This document shows, in pieces, positions 1 to 7,009 of a stretch of 12,998 nucleotides of DNA (positions within the stretch are counted from its first letter, which is position 1; each line of letters starts with the position of its first letter). This DNA comes from an uncultured Oxalobacteraceae bacterium (GTDB lineage: Bacteria; Pseudomonadota; Gammaproteobacteria; Burkholderiales; Burkholderiaceae_D): positions 1 to 12,998 of the forward strand of contig CALKVB010000600.1 of assembly GCA_937996605.1 (NCBI GenBank), written 5' to 3'. The notes beneath the pieces were generated by a model. The model was not told where the DNA came from. It saw nothing but the letters and a program-made list of their open reading frames with translations, and did no database searches. A program made the translations under genes and the position numbers.

Positions 1-2314
1 CGATATTCCAAGCTCCCTCTCCAAAAACAGTCAGGCCAACCATACGACCACTGCCTTTGAGTGTGTGGAAGGAGCGACGCAGACGAATCAAATACTCTTG
101 ATTCCCTGGCTCATGACGAGAAAGTGGAATATTTTCACGAACAGCACCGAGTACCTCATCGGCTTCCATAAGGAAAATTTCCAGCAATTCTGCGTCGATC
201 TCAGCCTCAGTTTCTGGGATTTCTTGAGGAGCTTGCACAACGGGTGCCGCTTCGACATGGGACGCAGCACTGACAATCTCACCAAGCGCTTCGGTCGCCT
301 GTGTGAAATCTTGAGTATTGAGTAACTCTATTGCTGACTTCGCTCGCGCACTCGCTTCGCTATCATCCAACAACGCAGCAAAAGACCGCTCATGGTCAAG
401 TGAATCTTTTAATTGCGCCTGCAAATTCGAATCTTGTGGTGCCTCAACCAATGAGGCAAGCAAACGCTCCGATTGTTTTTGCTGCTCAATCAAATCATGT
501 TCGGCAGTGTGAGAAACGACAGCACTCTGTTCAAGCTCGACCGAGGGAAGAAGCTCTTTTTCTGGCGCTTTTTCAAGCAATTTAGTTTGAAAGAGCCCTG
601 TTTCTTGGTCAAAACTGAAGCGCTTCTTCGCAAACTCTGGCTGGCTTTGAAGCGTTTCTATGAAAAATGATAAAGCACCGACGTTTTGTGCGACCTTATT
701 AAAGGTTTCGGCAACCACATCTGGAGATTTGCTCTCATCACCATTCGTGAATTGTTTGACTAAATCTCTCGTAAAATTGACTGCAGCCAATGCCTCATCT
801 TGATCAAGAATGGCAAGCGCGCCACCGATTTGCGCAAGCACACCGTCAACGGGAGACAAAATCGTGGTGTTGGATGGATCGCGGAAATGTTCATCAAGCG
901 CTTTCTCTGCTTGCTTAAGGCTCAACTGCATCTCACCAACTAAAGCACCCATCGTTTGACGTTGCTGAGCTTCGCGAGAAATTTCACCGATCCAACTCGC
1001 CTGATTGTCCGGCACTTCACCGCCTACAACGGATAACAAACGTGCAGAAATCTCATCGGCTCGAGCAGAAAAATTCGCTGGCAAATGTGTAATTTGCTCT
1101 AGCGAATTTTCGATAAACAATAAGCACGTGGCTAGTTCCAAGCCCATGCGTTCTTGATCTCTTGCCTTAACAGCGTGCCCTGCAATTCCACTCAATTCGC
1201 GTACGAGCTTGGCCAATGCAGGAGTTTCTAAGGTGTCGACAGTAGTAACTAAATCTTTGATCTTCTGTTTAAATTTATCCACGACCCCGCTGTCGCCATT
1301 AGAAATTCTGCCCCACAAATTTTTCACACTTGTGAGCTGTTCTTTGGCTGTCGTGAGTGTCTGTGGCGAAATCAAACCATAGCGTTTTTGATCATAGTCG
1401 TGCGGGACATGATCATCCAACTGATAAGCTTTGCGGATCTGTGCAACAAACGCACTTGGTTCTTGCACCTGTGCGATAAAAAATAGTGCGTCACGTAATA
1501 AACGTTCGGGCACACTTGTGTTGCCCTCCACTAAACGACGAATCTGCAGGTTGATACGTCCCCAGATTTGTTTGACGTGACGATCTTCGCGTTTGTCTAC
1601 TTGAGCACTGGATTCTGCGAATGCGCGCATCACTAACCAAAATGCCTTGGTTTGCGATGTTGTTTGTGCTTGCTCAATCTCACGGATTAAAACGCCCATT
1701 TGAGAGGCCGCATCTGCCTGCGCTTCTGCACTCTTACTCGTTAAAACAGTAAGTAATAATTTCTCAAATCGTAAGCGTATCGCCCCATAATTAACATCTT
1801 TAGGGCTAGCGCTCAACGCTAATTCAGGAATCTTCTCCTGCACCGAAAGTGAAGGAAAAAATAGATCCGCAGGATGAATGCGTTCAGCTCCCTTCAGTTC
1901 GAGCAAAGCTCTGTACTCAGGAAACAAGCGAACAGGCTGTTGAGGATTACCGGACAATAAATCTTCTAGATAACGTAATACGGCATAAAATGCCTCCGTC
2001 ATTTTCGTCACCACAGCGGGAGTCATCTCTAACTTCGCCGTTTGTATTCTCTCGATCAGCTCTTCAACTGTCTCTGTGACTATCGCGACGCCTTCAACTT
2101 CAACAATTTGAAGCGCCCCATGTGCTTGATGCAAATATGTTTTAGCTTGTAACAAAGATGTTGCTTGCGCTTCAGTCTCTTGCACCAAAGCATCACTCAA
2201 CAACTTACCGGCACTACTAAGTGCCTCTCTTAACTCGGCCATCACCCACGACAGTGGAGCAATATCAAATTGCTCCTGTACGTGCTCTGATGACTTGGAA
2301 GAACCTGATGTCAT
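1..2314 (-). CDS. pilL: PilL/ChpA-like CheA-family histidine kinase, N-terminal part (3' end outside window)
   Basis: This is the signalling kinase of the type IV pilus chemosensory system; it receives input from PilJ through PilI and phosphorylates PilG and PilH in the cytoplasm. I read one uninterrupted frame of 771 codons from ATG at 2314 to the left edge. The start has GGGGAT a few bases upstream. The N-terminus carries the family's opening signature PLSWVMAELREAL (residues 20-32) and the Hpt-like YLHQAHGALQIV (60-71, His65), then QPVRLFPEYRALLE and GAERIHPADLFFP. A linker follows around residues 600-680. A canonical Hpt domain then begins (about 690 onward), with its phosphorylatable His750 in FHTLKGSGRMVG. 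Family members are usually 1,800-2,500 residues, so more Hpt domains, the kinase core, a CheW domain and a receiver should lie to the left. It is the last visible gene of the operon, 93 bases after pilJ. Identity is firm from signatures; the catalytic part cannot be judged here. Confidence 0.93.
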   Translation of the reverse strand, partial: MTSGSSKSSEHVQEQFDIAPLSWVMAELREALSSAGKLLSDALVQETEAQATSLLQAKTYLHQAHGALQIVEVEGVAIVTETVEELIERIQTAKLEMTPAVVTKMTEAFYAVLRYLEDLLSGNPQQPVRLFPEYRALLELKGAERIHPADLFFPSLSVQEKIPELALSASPKDVNYGAIRLRFEKLLLTVLTSKSAEAQADAASQMGVLIREIEQAQTTSQTKAFWLVMRAFAESSAQVDKREDRHVKQIWGRINLQIRRLVEGNTSVPERLLRDALFFIAQVQEPSAFVAQIRKAYQLDDHVPHDYDQKRYGLISPQTLTTAKEQLTSVKNLWGRISNGDSGVVDKFKQKIKDLVTTVDTLETPALAKLVRELSGIAGHAVKARDQERMGLELATCLLFIENSLEQITHLPANFSARADEISARLLSVVGGEVPDNQASWIGEISREAQQRQTMGALVGEMQLSLKQAEKALDEHFRDPSNTTILSPVDGVLAQIGGALAILDQDEALAAVNFTRDLVKQFTNGDESKSPDVVAETFNKVAQNVGALSFFIETLQSQPEFAKKRFSFDQETGLFQTKLLEKAPEKELLPSVELEQSAVVSHTAEHDLIEQQKQSERLLASLVEAPQDSNLQAQLKDSLDHERSFAALLDDSEASARAKSAIELLNTQDFTQATEALGEIVSAASHVEAAPVVQAPQEIPETEAEIDAELLEIFLMEADEVLGAVRENIPLSRHEPGNQEYLIRLRRSFHTLKGSGRMVGLTVFGEGAWNI

Positions 2315-2338
2315 TCTTTATCCCCGCAAACTTTTCTA

Positions 2339-2359
2339 GTGAAAAACCGCGTTTTTCAC
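2339..2359 (-). other. Intercistronic stem-loop between pilJ and pilL
   Basis: Perfect 9-bp inverted repeat GTGAAAAAC / GTTTTTCAC around a 3-base loop, in the 93-base gap after the pilJ stop and about 25 bases before the pilL start. There is no long U run after it on the transcribed strand, so it is not a classic intrinsic terminator. It could be an mRNA processing or stability hairpin, or an attenuator that sets the PilL to PilJ ratio. The hairpin is seen directly; the role is inferred. Confidence 0.5.
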
Positions 2360-2407
2360 CTTGCTGTCATGTGCAGACACGGTATCTTCCGCACCTGCCG
2401 TTTCCTA

Positions 2408-4780
2408 TCAGGCCGTAACCCGGAAACGAGATACCGAGTTCTTCAATTCTTCAGCTAACTTAGACAAGTCTTTAATGGACATAGAAGTTTGTTGAGTACC
2501 ATTTTGCGTTTTTTCAGTGATTGTCAAGATGTGCTCAATATTCTGTGCAACACCGTTCGCTGAAGTCGCTTGCTGTTCCGTCGAAAGTGAAATACCTTGA
2601 ATCAGTTCCGCGAGACGGTTTGAAACGCTACGAATTTCAGACAACGCTGTACCCGCTGCATCGGACAACTTAGCTCCCTCAACCACACCCTGCGTTGATT
2701 TTTCCATCGCGGCAACCGCATCGTGAGTATCCGTTTGAATCGTACGCACCAACGCACCGATCTGTTTCGTCGCTTCAGCTGAACGTTCCGCAAGACGCTG
2801 AACCTCTTCCGCAACAACTGAGAAGCCTCGACCCGCTTCACCCGCTGACGCCGCTTGGATCGCAGCATTCAACGCCAAAACGTTGGTCTGTTCGGTAATG
2901 TCTGAAATCAGTTCTGTGATCTCACCAATCTCTTGTGAGGATTCACCGAGACGTTTAATACGCTTAGAAGTTTCTTGAATTTGTTCACGAATCTCGTTCA
3001 TGCCTTTGATCGTGTTCTCTACCGCTAAAGCCCCTTGTTCTGCCGCAGCAACCGATTGACGCGCAACCTCAGCAGATTCATTTGCAGATCGTGAAACTTC
3101 AGTAATATCATTCGCCATCGTGGTAATTGCCTTACCTGCATCCACGATCTCACGTGCTTGTTGATGTGACGCTTCCAACAATTCATCGGAAATTGTTTGC
3201 GCTTGTGAAGACGCACTGGTAACTTGCACCGCCGTTGTAGTCACACGACCAACCAGACCTCGCAACTCTTCCACCGTATAGTTAACGGAGTCAGCAATCG
3301 CACCCGTAATATCTTCAGAAACCGTCGCTTGAACCGTCAAGTCACCGTCCGCCACTTCTTGCAACTCATTCATTAATCGCAAAATCGCGGCCTGGTTTTG
3401 TTCATTAATTGCGTTCGCTTGTTCCTCTTGTTTCTGCGCCAATTGCATTTGCGCATCGGCCTCTAAGCGTCGTTGGTTAGCTTCTTTAGCGCGATTACGG
3501 CTATCTTGCAACAACACCACCGCGATACCTGCCGCAGCGATCAAAGCCATCACGGCTGTCACCATCAACAACCAAAACGAAATATTTGTCGAGTCTTGTT
3601 GTTTTACATAAGTCTTTTCCAACACGGAGATCTTTTGTTTCAAATCTTCGTTTTCATTAAAGATCGTTTGTTCCGCTTTTTTAGCGTTAATAAAATCTTC
3701 CAACTTGGCCAAGATATTGTCCACACTCTTCTTATAGTCGACGAATGCTTTTTGCAATTCAGATAACTTAGCACGAGTTGCTGGCTCTTTAGTTGGAGGT
3801 AATTTCAAAATCTCACTACCGTTCAAGAAACCTTCAACCAAATCGTAAAATGTATTCGCATCTTTACCCAACAAGAAAGCTTTTTCAGCGTTAATACCCT
3901 CTGTCGTCATAAATTCAGAGGCGCTTCGTGCCAAACGTTGAGTCAACATGACTAACTGACCTGCAGCCACAATCGCCTGTGGCGACGCACCATTTTGAAC
4001 TTTTTGCGCTTGCACTTCATCCGACAAACTTGCTAGTGTCGGAGAGAGTAAGTTCATGCTCTCCAAATCTTCACGGAAACCATTCAATTCTTTTTTGGTT
4101 TTCAAAATAGTTGCCGCAGCTTTATTCGAGTTATTCCAAGAGGTTTTTGTCGCCTGTAAAACTGGTTGCAAAGCAGAACTTGGCGTCGCGACCGAGCGAC
4201 CATTGTATTCACCGCCTTTAAGCAAAACATCTAGATTCGAATTAATTGCCTTTTGGCTTTCTTCCAATTGATTAAAAGCGATCGGTTTACCATAAATCGC
4301 ATTTGGCGCCGCTTTACCAATACGTTGTGAGTGCATCAAAATCTCACCGGAAATCTGTGCTTGCGTGGAAATCAACTCAGATTGTTTCGCATTAAGCCAA
4401 ACAAACACAGCGCTCAACAACAAACTAACGCCCATTGCAATCAACAGGTATCGAATTTGTCTTTGTAGGGATAAATGTCCAATCAAAGGCAAACGGATGT
4501 CGCGCCCTTTTTCAAAAGCATCGCCGATCAGCGTAGCATCGACGCGATTAATCGTACTATCCTCTAAGGGAATTTCCTCGCTAGGAGGTGTTTCCGGAAT
4601 GGATACTGCTACTTCGTCCTCGGAAACCATACGCACATTTTGTGCCTCTTCTATGGCCAATTCAGTTGGGATAGCGGCATCCGCAACAGGCTCCATCGCA
4701 ACTTCCGAAGGCTTGTTCGCAAAGTCCAAATCTTGAACTTCTTGATCCTCTGTCGACTGTGTTTGATTATTCAATGCCAT
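2408..4780 (-). CDS. pilJ: PilJ, methyl-accepting chemotaxis receptor for twitching motility
   Basis: Inner-membrane receptor of the pilus chemosensory system; in characterised relatives it senses pilin or surface contact and controls the PilL kinase through PilI. The 790 residues show an acidic, Pro-containing cytoplasmic N-terminal tail (1-95), TM1 (about 110-129), a periplasmic PilJ-type sensor region (about 135-395, apparently two helical modules), TM2 (about 402-424), a HAMP region (about 465-510, with VADGDLTVQA) and an MCP signalling domain whose hairpin tip is near 622-668 (EQTNVLALNAAIQAASAGEAG). No C-terminal pentapeptide of the NWETF type is present; the protein ends in SRFRVTA. 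The ATG at 4780 has a strong AGGAG 8 bases upstream. The gene lies 77 bases after pilI and 93 before pilL. The long N-terminal tail is the main oddity: TM1 of the Pseudomonas protein lies very near its N-terminus. Identification is very secure. Confidence 0.97.
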   Translation of the reverse strand: MALNNQTQSTEDQEVQDLDFANKPSEVAMEPVADAAIPTELAIEEAQNVRMVSEDEVAVSIPETPPSEEIPLEDSTINRVDATLIGDAFEKGRDIRLPLIGHLSLQRQIRYLLIAMGVSLLLSAVFVWLNAKQSELISTQAQISGEILMHSQRIGKAAPNAIYGKPIAFNQLEESQKAINSNLDVLLKGGEYNGRSVATPSSALQPVLQATKTSWNNSNKAAATILKTKKELNGFREDLESMNLLSPTLASLSDEVQAQKVQNGASPQAIVAAGQLVMLTQRLARSASEFMTTEGINAEKAFLLGKDANTFYDLVEGFLNGSEILKLPPTKEPATRAKLSELQKAFVDYKKSVDNILAKLEDFINAKKAEQTIFNENEDLKQKISVLEKTYVKQQDSTNISFWLLMVTAVMALIAAAGIAVVLLQDSRNRAKEANQRRLEADAQMQLAQKQEEQANAINEQNQAAILRLMNELQEVADGDLTVQATVSEDITGAIADSVNYTVEELRGLVGRVTTTAVQVTSASSQAQTISDELLEASHQQAREIVDAGKAITTMANDITEVSRSANESAEVARQSVAAAEQGALAVENTIKGMNEIREQIQETSKRIKRLGESSQEIGEITELISDITEQTNVLALNAAIQAASAGEAGRGFSVVAEEVQRLAERSAEATKQIGALVRTIQTDTHDAVAAMEKSTQGVVEGAKLSDAAGTALSEIRSVSNRLAELIQGISLSTEQQATSANGVAQNIEHILTITEKTQNGTQQTSMSIKDLSKLAEELKNSVSRFRVTA

Positions 4781-4802
4781 TACTAACTCTCCTAAACGAT
4801 TT

Positions 4803-4817
4803 AAAAGCTACGCTTTT
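4803..4817 (-). other. Short stem-loop in the pilI-pilJ gap
   Basis: Inverted repeat AAAAGC / GCTTTT with a 3-base loop, in the 77-base gap between the pilI stop and the pilJ start and about 15 bases upstream of the pilJ AGGAG. With only six pairs it is weak. It resembles the hairpin on the other side of pilJ in being A/T-rich with a three-base loop, so the pilJ message may be bracketed by processing or stability elements. A function is not shown by the sequence. Confidence 0.3.
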
Positions 4818-4857
4818 CTATTGTGCTTTTTAGTACTTAAAATACTTATCTAATCTA

Positions 4858-5439
4858 TTACAAACCAATATGCAAAAAATTCTGATCTTGCACCAACAAA
4901 GTCAAACTGAGCTGCCACCACTCATTTCCATCGGTATCCAAAAATCGATTCAACAGCCATGGTTTCCCCACTGCGTCTTCGCCAGGCTCTAACAATTGCA
5001 TCGTATCGACATTGCGCAGACCCAAGACTTTAGAAACCAACAGTCCGCTATTGAACGACAGAGAATTTGAGAAAGCCAATACACGACTAGAAGATTCGAT
5101 CGGAGTAACCTCACCACCGCCAAACTTGGAGAAATCAATCACACTAGTCAAACTTCCCCGTACATTTGAAACGCCAAGATACCAATCTTTGGTCAGTGGT
5201 ACCTTAGTCATATTGCCAGCGGTCACAATCTCACCAGCCTCTTTCAAATCGATCAAATACCGCCCTTTGCCGATTTGCACCCCCAATTGATTTGCACGAA
5301 TATGCGAACCTGCTTTCGCAGCTTGCATACGCTCCATTAACTGAGACTGAAAGTCGCGTAAGCGAGCACGTCGCCCCACATTAGATGATTGGGGAGCTAC
5401 AATTTCATTCGTTTTTTCTTCGCGAAGATTCTCTGTCAT
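4858..5439 (-). CDS. pilI: PilI, CheW-like coupling protein of the pilus chemosensory system
   Basis: Cytoplasmic adaptor that links the receptor PilJ to the kinase PilL. The 193-residue protein has a charged N-terminal segment (1-45) that is not part of the CheW fold, then a CheW domain from about residue 48 to the end. It includes the PilI-typical stretch LTKDWYLGVSNVRGSLTSVI (NxRG being the CheW family hallmark) followed by DFSKFGG. The C-terminus ends in WWQLSLTLLVQDQNFLHIGL, the usual final helix and strand of PilI. It starts at ATG 5439, only 12 bases after the pilH stop, with no strong ribosome-binding site, so it may depend on translation of pilH. Length and order (pilG-pilH-pilI-pilJ) fit the family. 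No defect seen. Confidence 0.95.
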   Translation of the reverse strand: MTENLREEKTNEIVAPQSSNVGRRARLRDFQSQLMERMQAAKAGSHIRANQLGVQIGKGRYLIDLKEAGEIVTAGNMTKVPLTKDWYLGVSNVRGSLTSVIDFSKFGGGEVTPIESSSRVLAFSNSLSFNSGLLVSKVLGLRNVDTMQLLEPGEDAVGKPWLLNRFLDTDGNEWWQLSLTLLVQDQNFLHIGL

Positions 5440-5451
5440 AACTCAGACCAT

Positions 5452-5817
5452 TTAACCGAGAGCAGCTATTTTTGCGAGTAATTCCTGAGGATCGATTGGT
5501 TTCACAAGATAATCTCTAGCACCCTGACGTAGTCCCCAAATGCGATCAGTTTCTTGATTCTTGCTAGTGCAAATAATCACCGGCACATCTTGGGTATCAG
5601 GATCACGAGAAATTGCTCGCGTAATTTGGAATCCATTTTGTCCTGGCATCACAACATCCATCAAAATCAGTTGTGGTTTATCCGCCTTAATTTTCAATAA
5701 TGCGTCTTCGCCGTTTTCTGCAGTTGATACCGAGAACCCATTCTTCACCAAAATATCAGTCAAAAAGTAACGTTCCGTTGGAGAATCATCAACGATGAGA
5801 ATTTTTTGTATTGCCAT
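5452..5817 (-). CDS. pilH: PilH, single-domain response regulator
   Basis: CheY-like receiver of the Pil-Chp system. In relatives PilH is tied to pilus retraction control or acts as a phosphate sink for the PilL kinase. The 121 residues are a complete receiver with no output domain: acidic pair Asp10-Asp11 in ILIVDDSPTE, phospho-acceptor Asp54 in LILMDVVMPGQNG, Thr84-Ser85 in IICTSKNQ and Lys106 in YLVKPIDP. CTSKNQETDRIWGLRQGA is typical of PilH rather than PilG. A strong site, TTTTGAGGTAAAAA, precedes the ATG. It lies 26 bases after pilG and 12 before pilI, so it belongs to the same transcript. All key residues are intact. Confidence 0.95.
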   Translation of the reverse strand: MAIQKILIVDDSPTERYFLTDILVKNGFSVSTAENGEDALLKIKADKPQLILMDVVMPGQNGFQITRAISRDPDTQDVPVIICTSKNQETDRIWGLRQGARDYLVKPIDPQELLAKIAALG

Positions 5818-5843
5818 TTTTTACCTCAAAATTTAATGCCAAA

Positions 5844-6245
5844 TTAACCAGTTATAACAGCCGAAGTATACTTCCTTACTGTTTTCAACAAACTATCTTT
5901 TGTAAATGGTTTTGTCAGATATTCCTCAGAGCCAACCATCGCGCCACGGGCACGATCAAACAGACCATCCTTCGAGGAAAGCATGATGACCGGAGTATCC
6001 CTAAATTTTGCGCTTTTCTTGATTAAAGCGCAGGTTTGATAACCATCTAAGCGCGGCATCAAAATATCGCAAAAGATAAGATGTGGATGAGTATCATTGA
6101 TTTTAGCCAATGCATCGAACCCATCCTCAGCAAGGACAACTTTATAGCCGACCTGCCCCAAGAAGATTTCTGCCGACCGACGAATCGTGCTGCTATCGTC
6201 GATTACCATAATCCTTAAATTTTCATTACCTGTTGACGTTGACAT
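5844..6245 (-). CDS. pilG: PilG, single-domain response regulator
   Basis: First gene of the pilus chemosensory operon. PilG is a CheY-like receiver that in relatives promotes pilus extension and, in Pseudomonas, acts on cAMP signalling. I choose the ATG at 6245 (MSTSTGNENL, 133 residues). An ATG 12 codons upstream (6281) would add MWQIFFSLRDRH, which is not part of known PilG proteins. With the chosen start, the acidic pair is Asp16-Asp17 (IMVIDDSSTIRRSAE), the phospho-acceptor is Asp60 (LIFCDILMPRLDG), Ser89-Ser90 lies in VIMLSSKDGLFDRARG, and Lys112 in YLTKPFTKDSL. The pattern SSKDGLFDRARGAMVGS is diagnostic of PilG. The 183-base gap upstream, after the rubredoxin gene, should hold the operon promoter, though no convincing -35/-10 pair stands out. 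Confidence 0.95.
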   Translation of the reverse strand: MSTSTGNENLRIMVIDDSSTIRRSAEIFLGQVGYKVVLAEDGFDALAKINDTHPHLIFCDILMPRLDGYQTCALIKKSAKFRDTPVIMLSSKDGLFDRARGAMVGSEEYLTKPFTKDSLLKTVRKYTSAVITG

Positions 6246-6428
6246 GTGCCTATCTCGGAGTGAAAAGAATATTTGCCACACTGCACTGTAACAAAATTTA
6301 TTAAGCTTGCACCAATTTTTTGCTCGAATCTACACTATGAAACAACATTTCAGGCCGTTGCGCGTTGAAACCAGATAGAATTTTGAAAGGCTTATCTTTT
6401 TATATTTATTTCTACAAAATGAGAAGAC

Positions 6429-6599
6429 CTAAACTGGGGCCATATCAAAGTCTTCTTTACGAGCACCGCAGTCAGGACAAGACCAATTGAGTGGCACATC
6501 CTCCCAGCGAGTACCAGGCGGAATGCCGTCCTCAGGCATACCCTTCTCTTCCTCATATATCCAACCACAGATCAAACACATCATCGTTTTATATTCCAC
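6429..6599 (-). CDS. Rubredoxin
   Basis: Small cytoplasmic iron protein carrying a single Fe(Cys)4 centre for one-electron transfer. This 56-residue gene begins at GTG 6599 (VEYKTMMCLICGWIY) with AAAGGTGG four bases upstream. The two iron-binding CxxCG knuckles are complete: Cys8 and Cys11 in MCLICGWIYEEEKG, Cys41 and Cys44 in NWSCPDCGARKEDFDM. The central PPGTRWEDVPLNW is the typical aromatic core. An internal ATG (6581) would remove the first six residues; the GTG start fits relatives (MEYKT or MEYKA) and the ribosome site better. It lies in front of pilG on the same strand, 183 bases away, a linkage I recall in many Burkholderiales. The redox partner cannot be told from this window. Its coding sequence is intact. 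Confidence 0.95.
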   Translation of the reverse strand: MEYKTMMCLICGWIYEEEKGMPEDGIPPGTRWEDVPLNWSCPDCGARKEDFDMAPV

Positions 6600-7009
6600 A
6601 TGACCACCTTTTGCTTAACAACAGTTTCAAATTCAATATTCGAAATTATCAAAGGATAATAATGCTAATTAATTTTAATTAGCTACCCAAATGACTATCG
6701 ACCCCAAATGACATAACAAAAAATTAACCAACCTCATTTTTCGTGAAGACCGAGAAGAAATCCGAATTTCCCCAGCACCTCGAAAAAAACTGGGGCACAA
6801 TTTATCAGACCGCCGTGTTTTGACCAAGATCAAACGAACCGAAATACGCAAATAAACCAGCTTCTCGAAAGCAAAACAAAAGCCAAGTAAATGATAATCT
6901 GAGACAATTCGCTCTATCCACAATCTAACAGCACACAAGTAGCGCGAAAAACAAGTAAATTCGACGCTAAACTCTAATTTCAAACCTCCTTAACTACCAT
7001 TCGCTATCT
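6600..7009. other. Gene-free divergent region between rubredoxin and hemL
   Basis: About 410 AT-rich bases between two divergent genes; it must hold both promoters. I found no convincing coding sequence. The one long frame (minus strand, 6675-6983) gives a Cys/Arg/Phe-rich peptide with no recognisable family and no good ribosome site. Two inverted repeats are visible: a perfect 9-2-9 palindrome at 6664-6683 and a looser CCCCAG...CTGGGG pair at 6770-6795 with a 14-base loop. From about 6700 to 6970 the plus strand is notably A-rich and T-poor. No consensus -35/-10 pair is convincing. In related genomes I recall thiD (hydroxymethylpyrimidine kinase) near hemL and rubredoxin; no trace of it is visible here. 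Confidence 0.6.
6664..6683. promoter_or_regulatory. Perfect 9-2-9 palindrome upstream of rubredoxin
   Basis: GCTAATTAA and TTAATTAGC are exact reverse complements separated by TT. The element lies about 65 bases upstream of the rubredoxin GTG and about 330 upstream of hemL, where a dimeric regulator could act on rubredoxin transcription. The core is almost all A/T, so chance or a non-specific bend site is possible. No known regulator is recognised. Confidence 0.35.

Noticed and set aside
65..670. Overlapping plus-strand frames (65-325, 318-512, 331-585, 473-670)
   Set aside because: They lie opposite the continuous pilL frame, which has clear family signatures, and show no recognisable protein character.
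1849..2418. Plus-strand frames 1849-2079 and 2221-2418
   Set aside because: Antisense shadows of pilL and the pilJ-pilL gap, with no family match and no ribosome sites.
6246..6281. Longer PilG with start at 6281
   Set aside because: The extra 12 residues are absent from known PilG proteins, and the receiver fold is complete from the ATG at 6245.
6770..6795. CCCCAG / CTGGGG inverted repeat as a terminator or operator
   Set aside because: Only six pairs with a 14-base A-rich loop and no U run; chance is likely.
6675..6983. Minus-strand frame of 102 codons between rubredoxin and hemL
   Set aside because: Its translation is rich in Arg, Phe, Cys and Ser with no domain pattern. It arises from an A-rich plus strand with few chances for a stop, and it ends inside the palindrome. 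It does not resemble ThiD.
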